NCBI GenBank assembly: GCA_003056145.1
Contig: LSNL01000003.1
Location: 186,001 to 250,000 of the forward strand
Direction of reading: 5' to 3'
DNA length: 64,000 bases
Source of the DNA: Parcubacteria group bacterium M10-OD1-1
GTDB lineage: Bacteria > Patescibacteria > Paceibacteria > Moranbacterales > UBA2206
How positions within the stretch are numbered: the stretch's first letter is position 1; each line of letters opens with the position of its first letter. Positions 9,416 to 18,619 of the stretch are shown here, in pieces. The notes beneath the pieces are model-generated. The model did no database searches, had not been told where the DNA came from, and worked only from the letters and a program-made list of their open reading frames with translations. The position numbers were made by a program, and so were the translations under genes.

Positions 9416-10493
9416 AAAAAAAGTAGTAGTTGGTATGTCAGGGGGAGTTGATTCTTCGGTAGTTGCAGCTTTATTAAAGAAAAGAGGCTATGAAGTGCAT
9501 GGTTTTTTTATGCGTTTTTGGAAAGATAATTTAATAGAGGGGATAGACCAAGCATTAGCGGACGCTCAAGAAGTAGCTAAAATTTTAGAGATACCGTTGC
9601 ATGTTATAGATGCTAGAGAAATTTTTCAACAAAAAGTAGTAGGTTATTTTCTTCAAGAGTATAAAAATGGGCGGACGCCTAATCCGTGTATTTTTTGTAA
9701 TGAAAATATTAAATTTAAAATTCTTTTTGATGAAATGATAAAAATTAAGGCTGATATGATGGCCACTGGACATTATGCTCAGATAAAAAGAGGTTTTTTT
9801 AATAGAAAATTAAAAGCACATTATAATCTGTTGGAAGCAAAAGATAAAAATAAAGATCAATCTTATTTTTTATATCGTTTAAAACAAAAGCAATTAGCTA
9901 GAATAATTTTTCCTTTAGGAAAATATAAAAAAACAAAAGTCAGAAAAATAGCTAAAAGAATGGGTTTACCAGTTTTTCAAAAAGCTGAATCGCAAGATAT
10001 TTGTTTTTTAGCCAATAGCTCGGTAGAAACTTTTTTACAAAAAAATTTAAAGATGCAAAGAGGAGCTATTATTAATCAGCAGAATAAAGTGATTGGAACA
10101 CATCAAGGGTTACCTCTCTATACCTTAGGTCAGAGAAAAGGGATTAATATTGGTGGAACGGGCCCTTATTATGTAAAAGCTAAAGATTATCTTAAAAATA
10201 GGTTGGTTGTAACTAATAATAAAAAAGAACTTCTATTGCAATCAGGAACTATAATTCTAGAAGCGATTAATTGGATAGTAATACTTACTGATTTGCCAAA
10301 GAAACTCTTAGTTAGAACTAGATATCGAAATCCTTTAGTTCATGCTACTATTATTAAAAGAAAGGATGGTTTATATGAGTTAAAATTGATGGAAGTTCAA
10401 AAAATAGTAGCTCCAGGTCAATCAGTAGTTTTTTATAATCGAAGCAAGCAAGTTATAGGAGGAGGAATAATTAAGGATATTATCCAATACTAA
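9408..10493 (+). CDS. mnmA: tRNA-specific 2-thiouridylase MnmA
   Basis: MnmA thiolates U34 of Lys, Glu and Gln tRNAs. The PP-loop GMSGGVDSSVVA is at the N terminus. The two catalytic cysteines lie in NPCIFCNENIKF and ESQDICFLAN, and the motifs TGHYA, KDQSYFLY and GQRKGINIGGTGPYYV are all present. The C-terminal beta-barrel is complete, giving 361 residues, close to the usual length. An ATG at 9393 would add five residues, but 9408 is preferred because MNKKKVVVGMSGG is the normal family beginning and because it recreates the ATGAATAA overlap seen at the previous junction. No cysteine desulfurase or TusA-like gene is nearby. Confidence 0.95.
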   Translation: MNKKKVVVGMSGGVDSSVVAALLKKRGYEVHGFFMRFWKDNLIEGIDQALADAQEVAKILEIPLHVIDAREIFQQKVVGYFLQEYKNGRTPNPCIFCNENIKFKILFDEMIKIKADMMATGHYAQIKRGFFNRKLKAHYNLLEAKDKNKDQSYFLYRLKQKQLARIIFPLGKYKKTKVRKIAKRMGLPVFQKAESQDICFLANSSVETFLQKNLKMQRGAIINQQNKVIGTHQGLPLYTLGQRKGINIGGTGPYYVKAKDYLKNRLVVTNNKKELLLQSGTIILEAINWIVILTDLPKKLLVRTRYRNPLVHATIIKRKDGLYELKLMEVQKIVAPGQSVVFYNRSKQVIGGGIIKDIIQY

Positions 10494-10544
10494 ATTTAGA
10501 AATAGAGATAGTTAAGAAAATTAATTAGCTTAAAAAAGAAAATT

Positions 10545-10826
10545 ATGTATGCTGATGACGAATTGGGACAATTAAGCGAAGAAGAGAAAAAAAGAAAATT
10601 TCGGGCCTTACAAATGCAGATAATTATGCTGGAATCAGATAATCGAAAAATAGTTAACGAGAAAAATTTATTAGAGGCAGAAATGAGAAAATTAAAAACT
10701 GATCAAGAAAGAATAAAAATAGAATTAACCAATAGAAAGCAGAGATTTGATAAAATAGGTTTTCGGCTAACGCAAAATGAAGAGGAATTAAAAAAAATGA
10801 AGAAAAAATTAAATTTAGTCAGATAG
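10545..10826 (+). CDS. Small coiled-coil protein, unknown
   Basis: A 93-residue, highly charged and almost wholly helical protein. From about residue 10 on it shows heptad-like spacing of Leu/Ile/Met among Lys and Glu, indicating a coiled coil. It contains no cysteine or catalytic motif. It lies 51 bases after mnmA and 23 before another small gene, with no SD sequence. No family was recognised. Codon use looks like the neighbours and the frame is open throughout, so it is likely real. Confidence 0.55.
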   Translation: MYADDELGQLSEEEKKRKFRALQMQIIMLESDNRKIVNEKNLLEAEMRKLKTDQERIKIELTNRKQRFDKIGFRLTQNEEELKKMKKKLNLVR

Positions 10827-10849
10827 TTAATAATTATTAAATTAAAAAT

Positions 10850-11071
10850 ATGATTTCAAATTTCAAAAGAATTGTTATGCCAATTGTTGAGGCTAAAAAA
10901 ACAAAAGTTTTTAATCCAGAACAAAAAATTAGAGAGATTGAAAGAAAACTAGATAAAGGGTTAATTGACTCAGCTGGAGCTATGAAAGAACTCAGAGGAA
11001 TGTTTAGTTATCATTTAGATAATAATGATTATAGAAAGATAGAAAAAGAAATAGCTTACAATATAAAATAA
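10850..11071 (+). CDS. Small hypothetical protein
   Basis: A 73-residue charged protein with probable helices (PEQKIREIERKLDKGLID) and no membrane segment. A start at the internal methionine (MPIVEAKKTK, from 10877) is also possible, because the first nine residues are poorly supported and no ribosome-binding site marks either. It sits in a tight row of three small unknown genes between mnmA and alaS. No family was recognised. Confidence 0.5.
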   Translation: MISNFKRIVMPIVEAKKTKVFNPEQKIREIERKLDKGLIDSAGAMKELRGMFSYHLDNNDYRKIEKEIAYNIK

Positions 11072-11089
11072 TTATTTTTTCTAATTTTT

Positions 11090-11830
11090 ATGAGAAGAAA
11101 TGAATTGGGGCCAATAGAGCAGTTAGCGAAAAAAGAAAATTTTAACCAAGAAGAAAAAAAAGAAAGTCAGCAAAAACATCAGGAAACTATTTTTGAACAT
11201 TTAGGAATGTATCAAAGTGCTTGGGAAACAGAATATATGCAGGTTTCTAGGCATCAAAAAGCAATTGGTTTTACTAAGCCAGAGCAAAGAATAGCTCAAA
11301 AAGAAATATTAGAGCTAAGAGAAGTTTTAACTCAATTTTTTAAGGATAAAAATTTCTTAATCGGTGCAGATAATAATCTTAATCATATTTTTGGTAATGC
11401 TATCTGTGCTCGTAGTTTAATGATTAATTTTTCTAAAGGGAAATATTATGATAAAGAATTCCCTTTCGAGAAATTTAAGATTGTTAAAAGGGAGATTGAG
11501 GCTTTGAGAAATTATACAAAGTTTATATTAGAAAAAAAAGAGATTTTAGAGGCTGAATTATCTTCCAGTGTTGGTTATCTAGGAAAGTATTTAAATTTTT
11601 TTCGATGTGATTTACCTAAATCATCGGTGAGATATATCACTGTTTTAAATTTTTTTCTAGATTTAGAGAAAGGAATGATTAGAAGAGATGATTTTGCGGA
11701 ACGCTTAAAAAAAGTGCAAAATGACACTCAGGATTCTAGAGTCAAAGATATTTTAGATGAAAAAATAATAGAGAAAAATATTTTTTTATTTAATCAAGAA
11801 GGAAAAGAATATTATAAATTAAATCAATAA
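11090..11830 (+). CDS. Hypothetical helical protein
   Basis: A 246-residue soluble protein, rich in Lys, Glu and Phe and largely helical by composition. It has no transmembrane helix, no cysteine cluster and no recognisable active-site motif. It lies 18 bases after the previous small gene and 7 bases before alaS, so it is probably co-transcribed with alaS. The function is unknown, and its position next to a tRNA synthetase is not by itself evidence of a translation role. Confidence 0.6.
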   Translation: MRRNELGPIEQLAKKENFNQEEKKESQQKHQETIFEHLGMYQSAWETEYMQVSRHQKAIGFTKPEQRIAQKEILELREVLTQFFKDKNFLIGADNNLNHIFGNAICARSLMINFSKGKYYDKEFPFEKFKIVKREIEALRNYTKFILEKKEILEAELSSSVGYLGKYLNFFRCDLPKSSVRYITVLNFFLDLEKGMIRRDDFAERLKKVQNDTQDSRVKDILDEKIIEKNIFLFNQEGKEYYKLNQ

Positions 11831-11837
11831 AGTATTT

Positions 11838-13679
11838 ATGATTAAAATGACAGCTCAAGAATTACGTCAAAAATATTTAACTTTTTTTAAAAAGAAGGGG
11901 CATACAATTATTTCTTCAGCTTCTTTGGTACCGGAAAATGATCCGACAACACTTTTTACGACTGCTGGAATGCATCCATTAGTGCCGTATATTATGGGTG
12001 AAAAGCATCCTGGTGGAAAACAAGTGGCAAATGTTCAAAAATGTGTTCGGACGACAGACATTAATGAAGTTGGAGATGCAACACATCACACTTTTTTTGA
12101 GATGATGGGAAATTGGTCTTTTGGTAGTTATTTTAAAAAAGAAGCAATTGAAATGAGTTTTGAGTTTTTGACTTCAAAAGAATTTTTAGGATTAGACAAA
12201 AGTAGATTGGCAGTTTCGGTTTTTGCTGGAGATGAAGACGCTCCATTTGATAAAGAGTCTTTTGAAAAATGGAAAGAACTTGGAATATCGGAAAAAAGAA
12301 TTGCACGGTTGCCCAAGGAAAATAATTGGTGGGGACTAGCGGGAAAAACTGGACCATGCGGACCTGACACAGAAATGTTTTATTGGGTAGGGGATGCTAA
12401 TAAAGTTCCAGAGAGTTTTGCTGATGATAATGATTTATGGGTGGAAATTTGGAACGATGTTTTTATGCAATATGAAAAAACCAAAGATAAAAAGTTTATT
12501 CCACTTGCGCAACAGAATGTGGATACTGGAATGGGGCTAGAAAGAGTTTTGGCAGTGATAAACGGTTTAGATGATAATTATAAAACAGAATTATTTTCTG
12601 ATTTGATTTCTAAAATAGAAGATTTTTCTGATAAAAAATACGATAAATCTAAGGAAATTACTAGCAGTATGAGAATAATTGTTGATCATATTAAAGCAGC
12701 TGTAATGATAATGGGAGACAACAGAGGAATTGCTCCATCAAATACTGATCAGGGCTACATAGTCAGGCAATTAATTCGTAGATCAATTATCCGTGGTCAT
12801 AAATTAAAAATTGACAAAGAAGAATGGGTGACTGAATTAGCAGAAAATATTATTGAAATTTATAGAAAAGTGTATAATGAGTTAGATAAAAACAGAGATT
12901 TTATTTTAACTGAAATAAAAAAAGAAGAGGTTAAATTTACTAAAACAGCAAATAAGGGATTAAAGGTGTTTGAAAAAGCAATTTCTGCTAATCGGAATGA
13001 TTTAGATATGACTCAGAATAAAAATGATTATAATTGGGATAGTAAAAAGTTAACAGGGAAATTGATATTTGATTTAGTTACGACACATGGATTTCCGAAG
13101 GAGCTCATAAAAGAAGAGGCTGAAAATAGAAAAATTATTATACCCAAGAATGAGTGGAATAAGTTTGATGAATTATTTAAGAAGCATCAAGAGCTTTCTC
13201 GAACGGCCAGTGCCGGAAAATTTAAAGGTGGCTTGGCTGATAATGGGGAGGAGACTGTGAGGCTACATACGGTGGCACATTTAATGTTAGCGGCTCTCAA
13301 AAAAGTTTTAGGCGGTGATGTTCATCAAAAAGGATCTAATATCACGGCTGAAAGATTGCGTTTTGATTTTTCTTACGGCGAGAAACTTACTGATGAGCAA
13401 AAAAAGGAAGTAGAAAAATTAGTAAATGAAATCATTGAGAAAAAAGTTCCAGTTGAAATTGATGAAATGACACTTGATGAGGCAAAAGAAAAAGGAGCGG
13501 AAGGAGTTTTTGAAAACAAATATGGAGAAAAAGTAAAAGTGTATACTATTGGAGATTTTTCTAAAGAAATTTGTGGCGGACCACACGTGAAAAACACTGG
13601 GGAACTTGGGAAATTTAAAATTAAAAAAGAACAAAGCTCAGGCGCTGGAGTACGAAGAATAAAAGCAGTAGTAGAATAA
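11838..13679 (+). CDS. alaS: Alanyl-tRNA synthetase, short form without the C-Ala/DHHA1 part
   Basis: Class II AlaRS, charging tRNA-Ala. The catalytic core is clear: FTTAGMHPLVPYIMGE, CVRTTDINEVGDATHHTFFE and TGPCGPDTEMF. The editing (SAD) domain supplies the metal ligands HTVAHLM and CGGPHV near the C terminus. The protein ends at GAGVRRIKAVVE, only 613 residues against about 875 in E. coli, so the DHHA1/C-Ala region that helps dimerise and hold tRNA for editing is absent. The stop is followed by a normal intergenic gap and no continuing frame, so this looks like a natural short form and not a frameshift. A start at 11847 (MTAQELRQKY) is equally plausible. Confidence 0.93.
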   Translation: MIKMTAQELRQKYLTFFKKKGHTIISSASLVPENDPTTLFTTAGMHPLVPYIMGEKHPGGKQVANVQKCVRTTDINEVGDATHHTFFEMMGNWSFGSYFKKEAIEMSFEFLTSKEFLGLDKSRLAVSVFAGDEDAPFDKESFEKWKELGISEKRIARLPKENNWWGLAGKTGPCGPDTEMFYWVGDANKVPESFADDNDLWVEIWNDVFMQYEKTKDKKFIPLAQQNVDTGMGLERVLAVINGLDDNYKTELFSDLISKIEDFSDKKYDKSKEITSSMRIIVDHIKAAVMIMGDNRGIAPSNTDQGYIVRQLIRRSIIRGHKLKIDKEEWVTELAENIIEIYRKVYNELDKNRDFILTEIKKEEVKFTKTANKGLKVFEKAISANRNDLDMTQNKNDYNWDSKKLTGKLIFDLVTTHGFPKELIKEEAENRKIIIPKNEWNKFDELFKKHQELSRTASAGKFKGGLADNGEETVRLHTVAHLMLAALKKVLGGDVHQKGSNITAERLRFDFSYGEKLTDEQKKEVEKLVNEIIEKKVPVEIDEMTLDEAKEKGAEGVFENKYGEKVKVYTIGDFSKEICGGPHVKNTGELGKFKIKKEQSSGAGVRRIKAVVE

Positions 13680-13729
13680 TATAATATAATTTATGATAAG
13701 ATTTTCACTGAGGTGAAAATAATAAAAAT

Positions 13730-14962
13730 ATGGAAAAAATAGTGACGGATGAAAAATTAATAGATGAATTATTGGAGCGGAGTGTAAAGGAAGTGCTTCC
13801 TTCTAAAAAAGAACTCAAAGAGAAAATGATGTCTGGTAGAAAATTAAAGATATATATTGGAACTGATCCTACCGGAACATCTTTGCATTTAGGACATGCT
13901 ACTAATTATATGATTCTAGAGAAATTTAGACGTTTAGGACATGAGGTAATATTTTTAATTGGAGATTTTACGGCTAGAATTGGTGATCCAACAGATAAAT
14001 TTTCAGCGCGTAAACAACTTACTCGTCAGGATGTAAATAAAAATGTTAAAACTTGGTTGAAACAAATTGAACCAATAATTGATTTTAAATCAAAAATAAA
14101 CCCTGTTAAAATTAAATATAATCATGATTGGCTTTCTAAATTGACATTTGAAGATGTTATTAGTTTAGCAGCTAATTTTACGGCTCAGCAGATGCTAAAG
14201 AGAGATATGTTTGAAAAAAGAATGAAAGAAAAGAAACCCATATATTTACACGAATTTTTTTATCCGCTTATGCAAGGATACGATAGTGTGGCTATGAATG
14301 TAGATATTGAAATGTGTGGGAATGATCAGAAATTTAATGCTTTAATTGGACGTACGCTACTAAAGAAAATTAAGAATAAAGAAAAATTTGTATTTATCAC
14401 TACTCTATTGGAAAATCCCGTGACTAAAGAAAAAATGATGTCAAAGAGTTTAGGAACAGGTGTATTTTTAGATGAAAATAATCTTAATATGTTTGGACAA
14501 ATTATGTCACAAGCAGATGAAAATATTCTTCAATTATTTACTGATTGTACATATGTTTCCTTAAGTGAAATTGAAGAAATAAAAAAACAATTGAAAGAAA
14601 ATAAAGTTAATCCTCGTGATATCAAAATGAGGTTGGCTTTTGAAATTGTAAAAATCTATCATAAAGAAGAAGGGGCGAAAAAAGCTCAAGATTATTTTAT
14701 TAGAACTGTTCAACAAAAAGAAATACCAAATGATATTTTATCGGTTACTTTTAAAGAAGGAAAAAAACTAATAGAATTAATGGCTCAAGAAGATTTAGCT
14801 CAAAGTAAGGGTGAAGCAAAAAGAAAGATTAAACAAGGTGGAGTTAAGATCAATGAGAAAATCATTAAAGATTTGAATAAAATTTTAACTAAGGACGATG
14901 CAGAGAAAATTATCAAAGTTGGAAAGAGAGAATTTAGAAAATTATTAATTCAATCAATCTAG
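13730..14962 (+). CDS. tyrS: Tyrosyl-tRNA synthetase
   Basis: Class I TyrRS of 410 residues. The ATP-binding HIGH-type motif is HLGHATNY within GTDPTGTSLHLGHA, and KMSKS appears as KMMSKSLGTG. A C-terminal S4 RNA-binding domain (KGEAKRKIKQGGVKINEKII) is present. The anticodon-carrying tRNA-Tyr(GTA) gene lies at 27318. Upstream, a TATAAT at about 13680 overlaps the alaS stop. A 7-bp hairpin with a four-base loop (13702-13719, TTTTCAC/GTGAAAA) lies in the short leader. A T-box was looked for there and is not evident. Confidence 0.96.
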   Translation: MEKIVTDEKLIDELLERSVKEVLPSKKELKEKMMSGRKLKIYIGTDPTGTSLHLGHATNYMILEKFRRLGHEVIFLIGDFTARIGDPTDKFSARKQLTRQDVNKNVKTWLKQIEPIIDFKSKINPVKIKYNHDWLSKLTFEDVISLAANFTAQQMLKRDMFEKRMKEKKPIYLHEFFYPLMQGYDSVAMNVDIEMCGNDQKFNALIGRTLLKKIKNKEKFVFITTLLENPVTKEKMMSKSLGTGVFLDENNLNMFGQIMSQADENILQLFTDCTYVSLSEIEEIKKQLKENKVNPRDIKMRLAFEIVKIYHKEEGAKKAQDYFIRTVQQKEIPNDILSVTFKEGKKLIELMAQEDLAQSKGEAKRKIKQGGVKINEKIIKDLNKILTKDDAEKIIKVGKREFRKLLIQSI

Positions 14963-15038
14963 TTTTAAGATAAATACAGTTATAAAAATTTTGAAATAAG
15001 AGGGATAACTATTAAAAATAATTTTGTTCATTTTTAGT

Positions 15039-15067
15039 TTGTCAGAATGCCATATTTATTTTATAAT
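15039..15067 (+). promoter_or_regulatory. Promoter of the ftsA-like gene
   Basis: TTGTCA (15039-15044), a 17-base spacer, then TATAAT (15062-15067). The transcript would carry a leader of about 110 bases before 15183, containing a weak stem (ATTAGTT/AACTAAT) of unknown meaning. It lies in the 220-base gap after tyrS. Confidence 0.6.
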
Positions 15068-15182
15068 CAAGAAGTAGTGATTAATTAATCTGGGTGATTA
15101 GTTACACAGAGAGATATGAATTATCAGTTTAACTAATTATTGATTAGCAAAAGAATCAGAAATAAAAATATAATTTTTTGTA

Positions 15183-16451
15183 ATGGGAATTTTTTCTAAA
15201 ATTTTAGGTCTTAAACGGTCTTCTTCGGAGCATTATCTTTCTTTAGATATTGGGACAGAAGTAGTTAAAGTTCTTATTTTTAAAATAGACAAAGAATTGG
15301 GAATAGGAAGAGTAATGGGGGTGGGTAGAGTACGGCAAGGTTTTAAGGATATGCATAGTGGGGCAGTATCAGATATTTCTGGAGTAATTAATAATTGTCA
15401 GGAAGCCATTGAAAAAGCTAAGGCGATGGCGAGAGTAAAAAAAGTGGATAAAGCTATTATTGGAATAGCTGGAGAATTAGTTAAAGGAACCACTACGACT
15501 GTTCATTATGAAAGAATCAATTCATCTATTAGAATTGATATTCCTGAATTGAAAAATATCATTCAAAAGGTCCAATGGAAAGCTTTTGATAGAATTCGCC
15601 AACAACTAGCGTGGGAAACTGGACATAGTGAAATTGAAGTAAAACTTATTAATGCAGTTATTATTGATGTTCGGATAGATGGCTATAAAGTTTCTAATCC
15701 AGTCGGTTTTCAAGGCAAGGATGTTTCTATCTCTGTTTTTAACGCTTACGCTCCGATGATTCATTTAGGAGCTTTGCAAAAGATTGCTGATGAATTAAAA
15801 TTAAATCTTCTTAATATTGCGGCTGAACCTTATGCTGTCGCTCGGTCTATGAGAGTAGAAGATGTAACTGATTTTAGCGCTATTTTTATTGATATTGGAG
15901 GAGGAACTACTGATATTGCAGTAGTAAGAAATGGAGGTTTAGAAGGAACTAAAATGTTTGGTTTAGGAGGAAGAGCTTTTACCAAAAGATTAGCTCAAAA
16001 ATTTAATTTGGGTTTTGAAGAAGCAGAAGTTTTAAAAATAAAATATTCAGAAGGAAAGCTTAGCTCAGGAGCGAGTACTAAAATTGAAAAAGTACTTAAT
16101 GATGATTGCTCGGTTTGGCTACGAGGAGTGGAACTTACTTTGGCTGAATTTTCTGAAGCTGATCTTTTACCTCACAGATTTTTTCTTTGTGGTGGTGGGT
16201 CGGGTCTAAGTGGCATTAAAAAAGTTCTTCTTTCTGAGAAATGGAGAAAAAACTTGCCTTTTGCTAAATCTATTGAAATCAGTTTTTTACAACCGAAAGA
16301 TGTAGTCAGTATTATAGATGAAACTAATGAGCTAAAAGATCCTCAGGATATTACGCCGATGGGGTTAGCTAACTTAGCTTTAGATTTAGTGGGAGAAGAA
16401 AAAATGATGTCTGAAATTTTACGAAGGGCAGTAAAAATGATTCAAAAATAA
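15183..16451 (+). CDS. FtsA-like actin-fold ATPase
   Basis: A 422-residue member of the FtsA/PilM branch of actin-like ATPases. Phosphate-1 is LSLDIGTEVVKVLIF near residue 19, phosphate-2 is IFIDIGGGTTDIAVV near residue 237, and the adenosine motif is FLCGGGSGLSGIKKVL near 337. An SHS2-type insertion (1C-like) is compatible with residues about 85-200. FtsA tethers FtsZ to the membrane; no clear C-terminal amphipathic tail was identified and no ftsZ follows, so a PilM-like or other scaffold role cannot be excluded. It lies 34 bases before the large envelope protein at 16486, and the two are probably co-expressed. Confidence 0.75.
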   Translation: MGIFSKILGLKRSSSEHYLSLDIGTEVVKVLIFKIDKELGIGRVMGVGRVRQGFKDMHSGAVSDISGVINNCQEAIEKAKAMARVKKVDKAIIGIAGELVKGTTTTVHYERINSSIRIDIPELKNIIQKVQWKAFDRIRQQLAWETGHSEIEVKLINAVIIDVRIDGYKVSNPVGFQGKDVSISVFNAYAPMIHLGALQKIADELKLNLLNIAAEPYAVARSMRVEDVTDFSAIFIDIGGGTTDIAVVRNGGLEGTKMFGLGGRAFTKRLAQKFNLGFEEAEVLKIKYSEGKLSSGASTKIEKVLNDDCSVWLRGVELTLAEFSEADLLPHRFFLCGGGSGLSGIKKVLLSEKWRKNLPFAKSIEISFLQPKDVVSIIDETNELKDPQDITPMGLANLALDLVGEEKMMSEILRRAVKMIQK

Positions 16452-16485
16452 AAAAATAATTTAAACAAATTAAAATTTATTGATT

Positions 16486-18450
16486 ATGCATCAAACATTT
16501 TATATTGATATCGATGAAGAAATAACTTCTATAGTTGAGAGAATAAAAAAAGCTCAAGTCAAAGAGATAATTATGGTTGTGCCAAAGAGAGCTTTATTAA
16601 TTCAAAGTATTGTTAATTTACGAATTTTAAAAAAAGAAGCTGATGAAGTCAATCTTCAGTTAATAATTGTTACTCAAGATAAGTTGGGTAAAATTTTAAT
16701 TGAAAAAGCTGGTATTTTAGTGCAGCCAAAAATTTACAAATCAGAAGAAGAAATTGAAGTAGTAGAAAAAAAGGCAGTAGTTAATTTGAATGATGATTAT
16801 AAGAAAATAACAGAAACGGAAAATAAAGAAAAAGAGGAAAAAAATAGAATAGATAATATTGGCTCTAGGGATTACTTTAATGAGGAAAATAAGTCAGAGG
16901 ACCAGTTTGCTCAAGAATGGGAAAAGGCTAAAGAAATAGAAAATAACATTGAGAAAAAACCATCATTGCCAAATTACAAAGATTCAATTACCAAGATTAG
17001 TGAGGACATTCAATCAAAAAAAACTTCCCAAAAAATAAATTTAAAAGTAGAGAAGGAAAGTAAAAATATTTTTTTAAAACCAAAAAATAAAAAAAGTTTA
17101 GCAGAATTAACAGTAAATCAAAATAAAAAAAAGGAGAGAAAAAAAAATATTATCTTGAAAGATAATTCAGAAACTTTTTCTTGTCCATTACCAGTGAACC
17201 AAAATGAAAAAATTGAAAACTTTTTTAAGCAATCTAACGATTATAAAAAATCTAAGGATAATTATCAAAATTATAATATCTCTAGAAAAACACGGCGTTT
17301 ATTTTGGATTTTTGGTTTGATTGGAATTACTGTTGTTTTAGGTATTGGGGCTTATTTATTTATTCCTAAAGCTACTGTAACGATTATGGCCAAAACAGAA
17401 AGTAAATCTATAGATTCAGAAGTTCTTGGCAAGACTAATATTAAGAAAATAGATTATAATAAAGAAGTAATTCCAGCTAGGTTTATAACAGTTAATCAAC
17501 AAATAACTAAAGAATATAATTCTACTGGCAGTAAAGTTGTTTCTAATCAAAAAGCTCAAGGAACAGTTATTATTTATAATGAATATGGACCCAAGCCACA
17601 ACCTTTAATAGCGACTACTAGAATTTTAAGTGCCAGCGGAAAATTATTTAGATTGAAAGCAGGAATAGTTGTCCCAGGTTTTACCAAAGAAGGTGGAAAA
17701 GTGAAACCAGGTAGTGTAGAGGCGATAGTAGTGGCTGATTCATCTGGTGAAGATTATAATATTAGTCCGACTAATTTTACTATTCCAGGTTTTCAAAATA
17801 GTGGGGGGGATAAATATCATAAATTTTATGCTAAATCTAACCAGGCTATGACAGGCGGAGGTAATGGGACTAAGAAAGTAGGGACGATTACAGAACGAGA
17901 TATTGCCTTAGCTAAGAAAAAAACTTTAAAAGATCTTAATAAACTAGTGGATAGTAAAATTAAAAAATTAGCTGGTGAAGGAGCAGTTGTTTTAGATGAT
18001 GCTGTTGAAAAAGATGAAGCTACTTATAGATTATCTAATTCAGCTGGTGATATAGTAGACTCTTTTAATATTACTATTCAAATGGAAGCCAAAGCTATAA
18101 TTATTCAAAGAGCGGATCTTCGTCAAGTAGTGGCGCAAATATTATCTCTAGCTGGAGATAGTGCTAAAAAAATAGATAGTCATTCAGTCCTTTTAGATTT
18201 TGGAAAAGCGGATGTTAATTTTCAGACTGGAACTATCAACATTAGATTTCATGCTAGTGGAAAAACTATCACTGGGATTGATACAGCTAAAATAAAAAAT
18301 GATATTTTAGGAAAAAGTGAGAATGATTTGGAAGCTTATTTAAGCACAATTCCTAATATTGAGAAAGTAGCGATTGTGTATTGGCCATCGTTTATGAGCG
18401 GTAGAATTCCTTTCCAAAAGAGTCGAGTGAAAGTATTACTTGACAATTAA
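16486..18450 (+). CDS. Large single-pass envelope protein, possibly baseplate-J-like
   Basis: A 654-residue protein in three parts. Residues 1-80 form a compact alpha/beta domain (QTFYIDIDEEITSIVERIKK, VPKRALLIQSIVNLRILK). Residues about 85-265 are a low-complexity Lys/Glu/Asn linker. One membrane helix (about 278-297, LFWIFGLIGITVVLGIGAYL) precedes a long beta-rich outer domain. The outer part has features seen in Patescibacteria proteins that are sometimes labelled baseplate J/gp47-like; that label is from memory and tentative. The start is placed at the ATG 16486 because the upstream TTG at 16480 adds only two residues. It follows the FtsA-like gene closely, suggesting a joint envelope or division role. 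Confidence 0.6.
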   Translation: MHQTFYIDIDEEITSIVERIKKAQVKEIIMVVPKRALLIQSIVNLRILKKEADEVNLQLIIVTQDKLGKILIEKAGILVQPKIYKSEEEIEVVEKKAVVNLNDDYKKITETENKEKEEKNRIDNIGSRDYFNEENKSEDQFAQEWEKAKEIENNIEKKPSLPNYKDSITKISEDIQSKKTSQKINLKVEKESKNIFLKPKNKKSLAELTVNQNKKKERKKNIILKDNSETFSCPLPVNQNEKIENFFKQSNDYKKSKDNYQNYNISRKTRRLFWIFGLIGITVVLGIGAYLFIPKATVTIMAKTESKSIDSEVLGKTNIKKIDYNKEVIPARFITVNQQITKEYNSTGSKVVSNQKAQGTVIIYNEYGPKPQPLIATTRILSASGKLFRLKAGIVVPGFTKEGGKVKPGSVEAIVVADSSGEDYNISPTNFTIPGFQNSGGDKYHKFYAKSNQAMTGGGNGTKKVGTITERDIALAKKKTLKDLNKLVDSKIKKLAGEGAVVLDDAVEKDEATYRLSNSAGDIVDSFNITIQMEAKAIIIQRADLRQVVAQILSLAGDSAKKIDSHSVLLDFGKADVNFQTGTINIRFHASGKTITGIDTAKIKNDILGKSENDLEAYLSTIPNIEKVAIVYWPSFMSGRIPFQKSRVKVLLDN

Positions 18451-18499
18451 TTAAAATAACGATAAAATACTTAAGACATTAAAAAAATCAATAAATGAT

Positions 18500-18602
18500 A
18501 AATAGAGGGTAGCGCTGTTTTCAGGAATTTGGTCCGATATCCGTCCTTAAGCTAAAATGAAATAATTTTTTTAGTTTGAGAAAAATCCGTCTATTTTTTT
18601 GT
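18500..18602 (+). promoter_or_regulatory. Candidate structured leader RNA / attenuator upstream of infA
   Basis: In the 169-base gap before infA, bases 18500-18509 can pair with 18587-18596 (9 of 10 pairs), enclosing about 77 bases. The right arm is followed by a run of seven T. Inside are a relatively GC-rich stretch (18507-18547) and a second stem (about 18549-18557 with 18569-18577). The combination resembles an intrinsic terminator or attenuator in a leader of the infA ribosomal operon. It matches no riboswitch known to the annotator. It could alternatively be the terminator of the 16486 gene. Confidence 0.4.
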
Positions 18603-18619
18603 TTTTAAAAATTAGCAAT

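Noticed and set aside
13680..13730. T-box or other amino-acid-responsive leader before tyrS
   Set aside because: The space is only 50 bases and holds a single 7-bp hairpin; none of the T-box core sequences are present.
16486..18450. Baseplate-J resemblance as a sign of a prophage or contractile injection system
   Set aside because: No tail, sheath, spike, capsid, integrase or lysis genes are nearby, and the protein has a membrane helix and sits with an FtsA-like gene. It is better seen as a chromosomal envelope protein.
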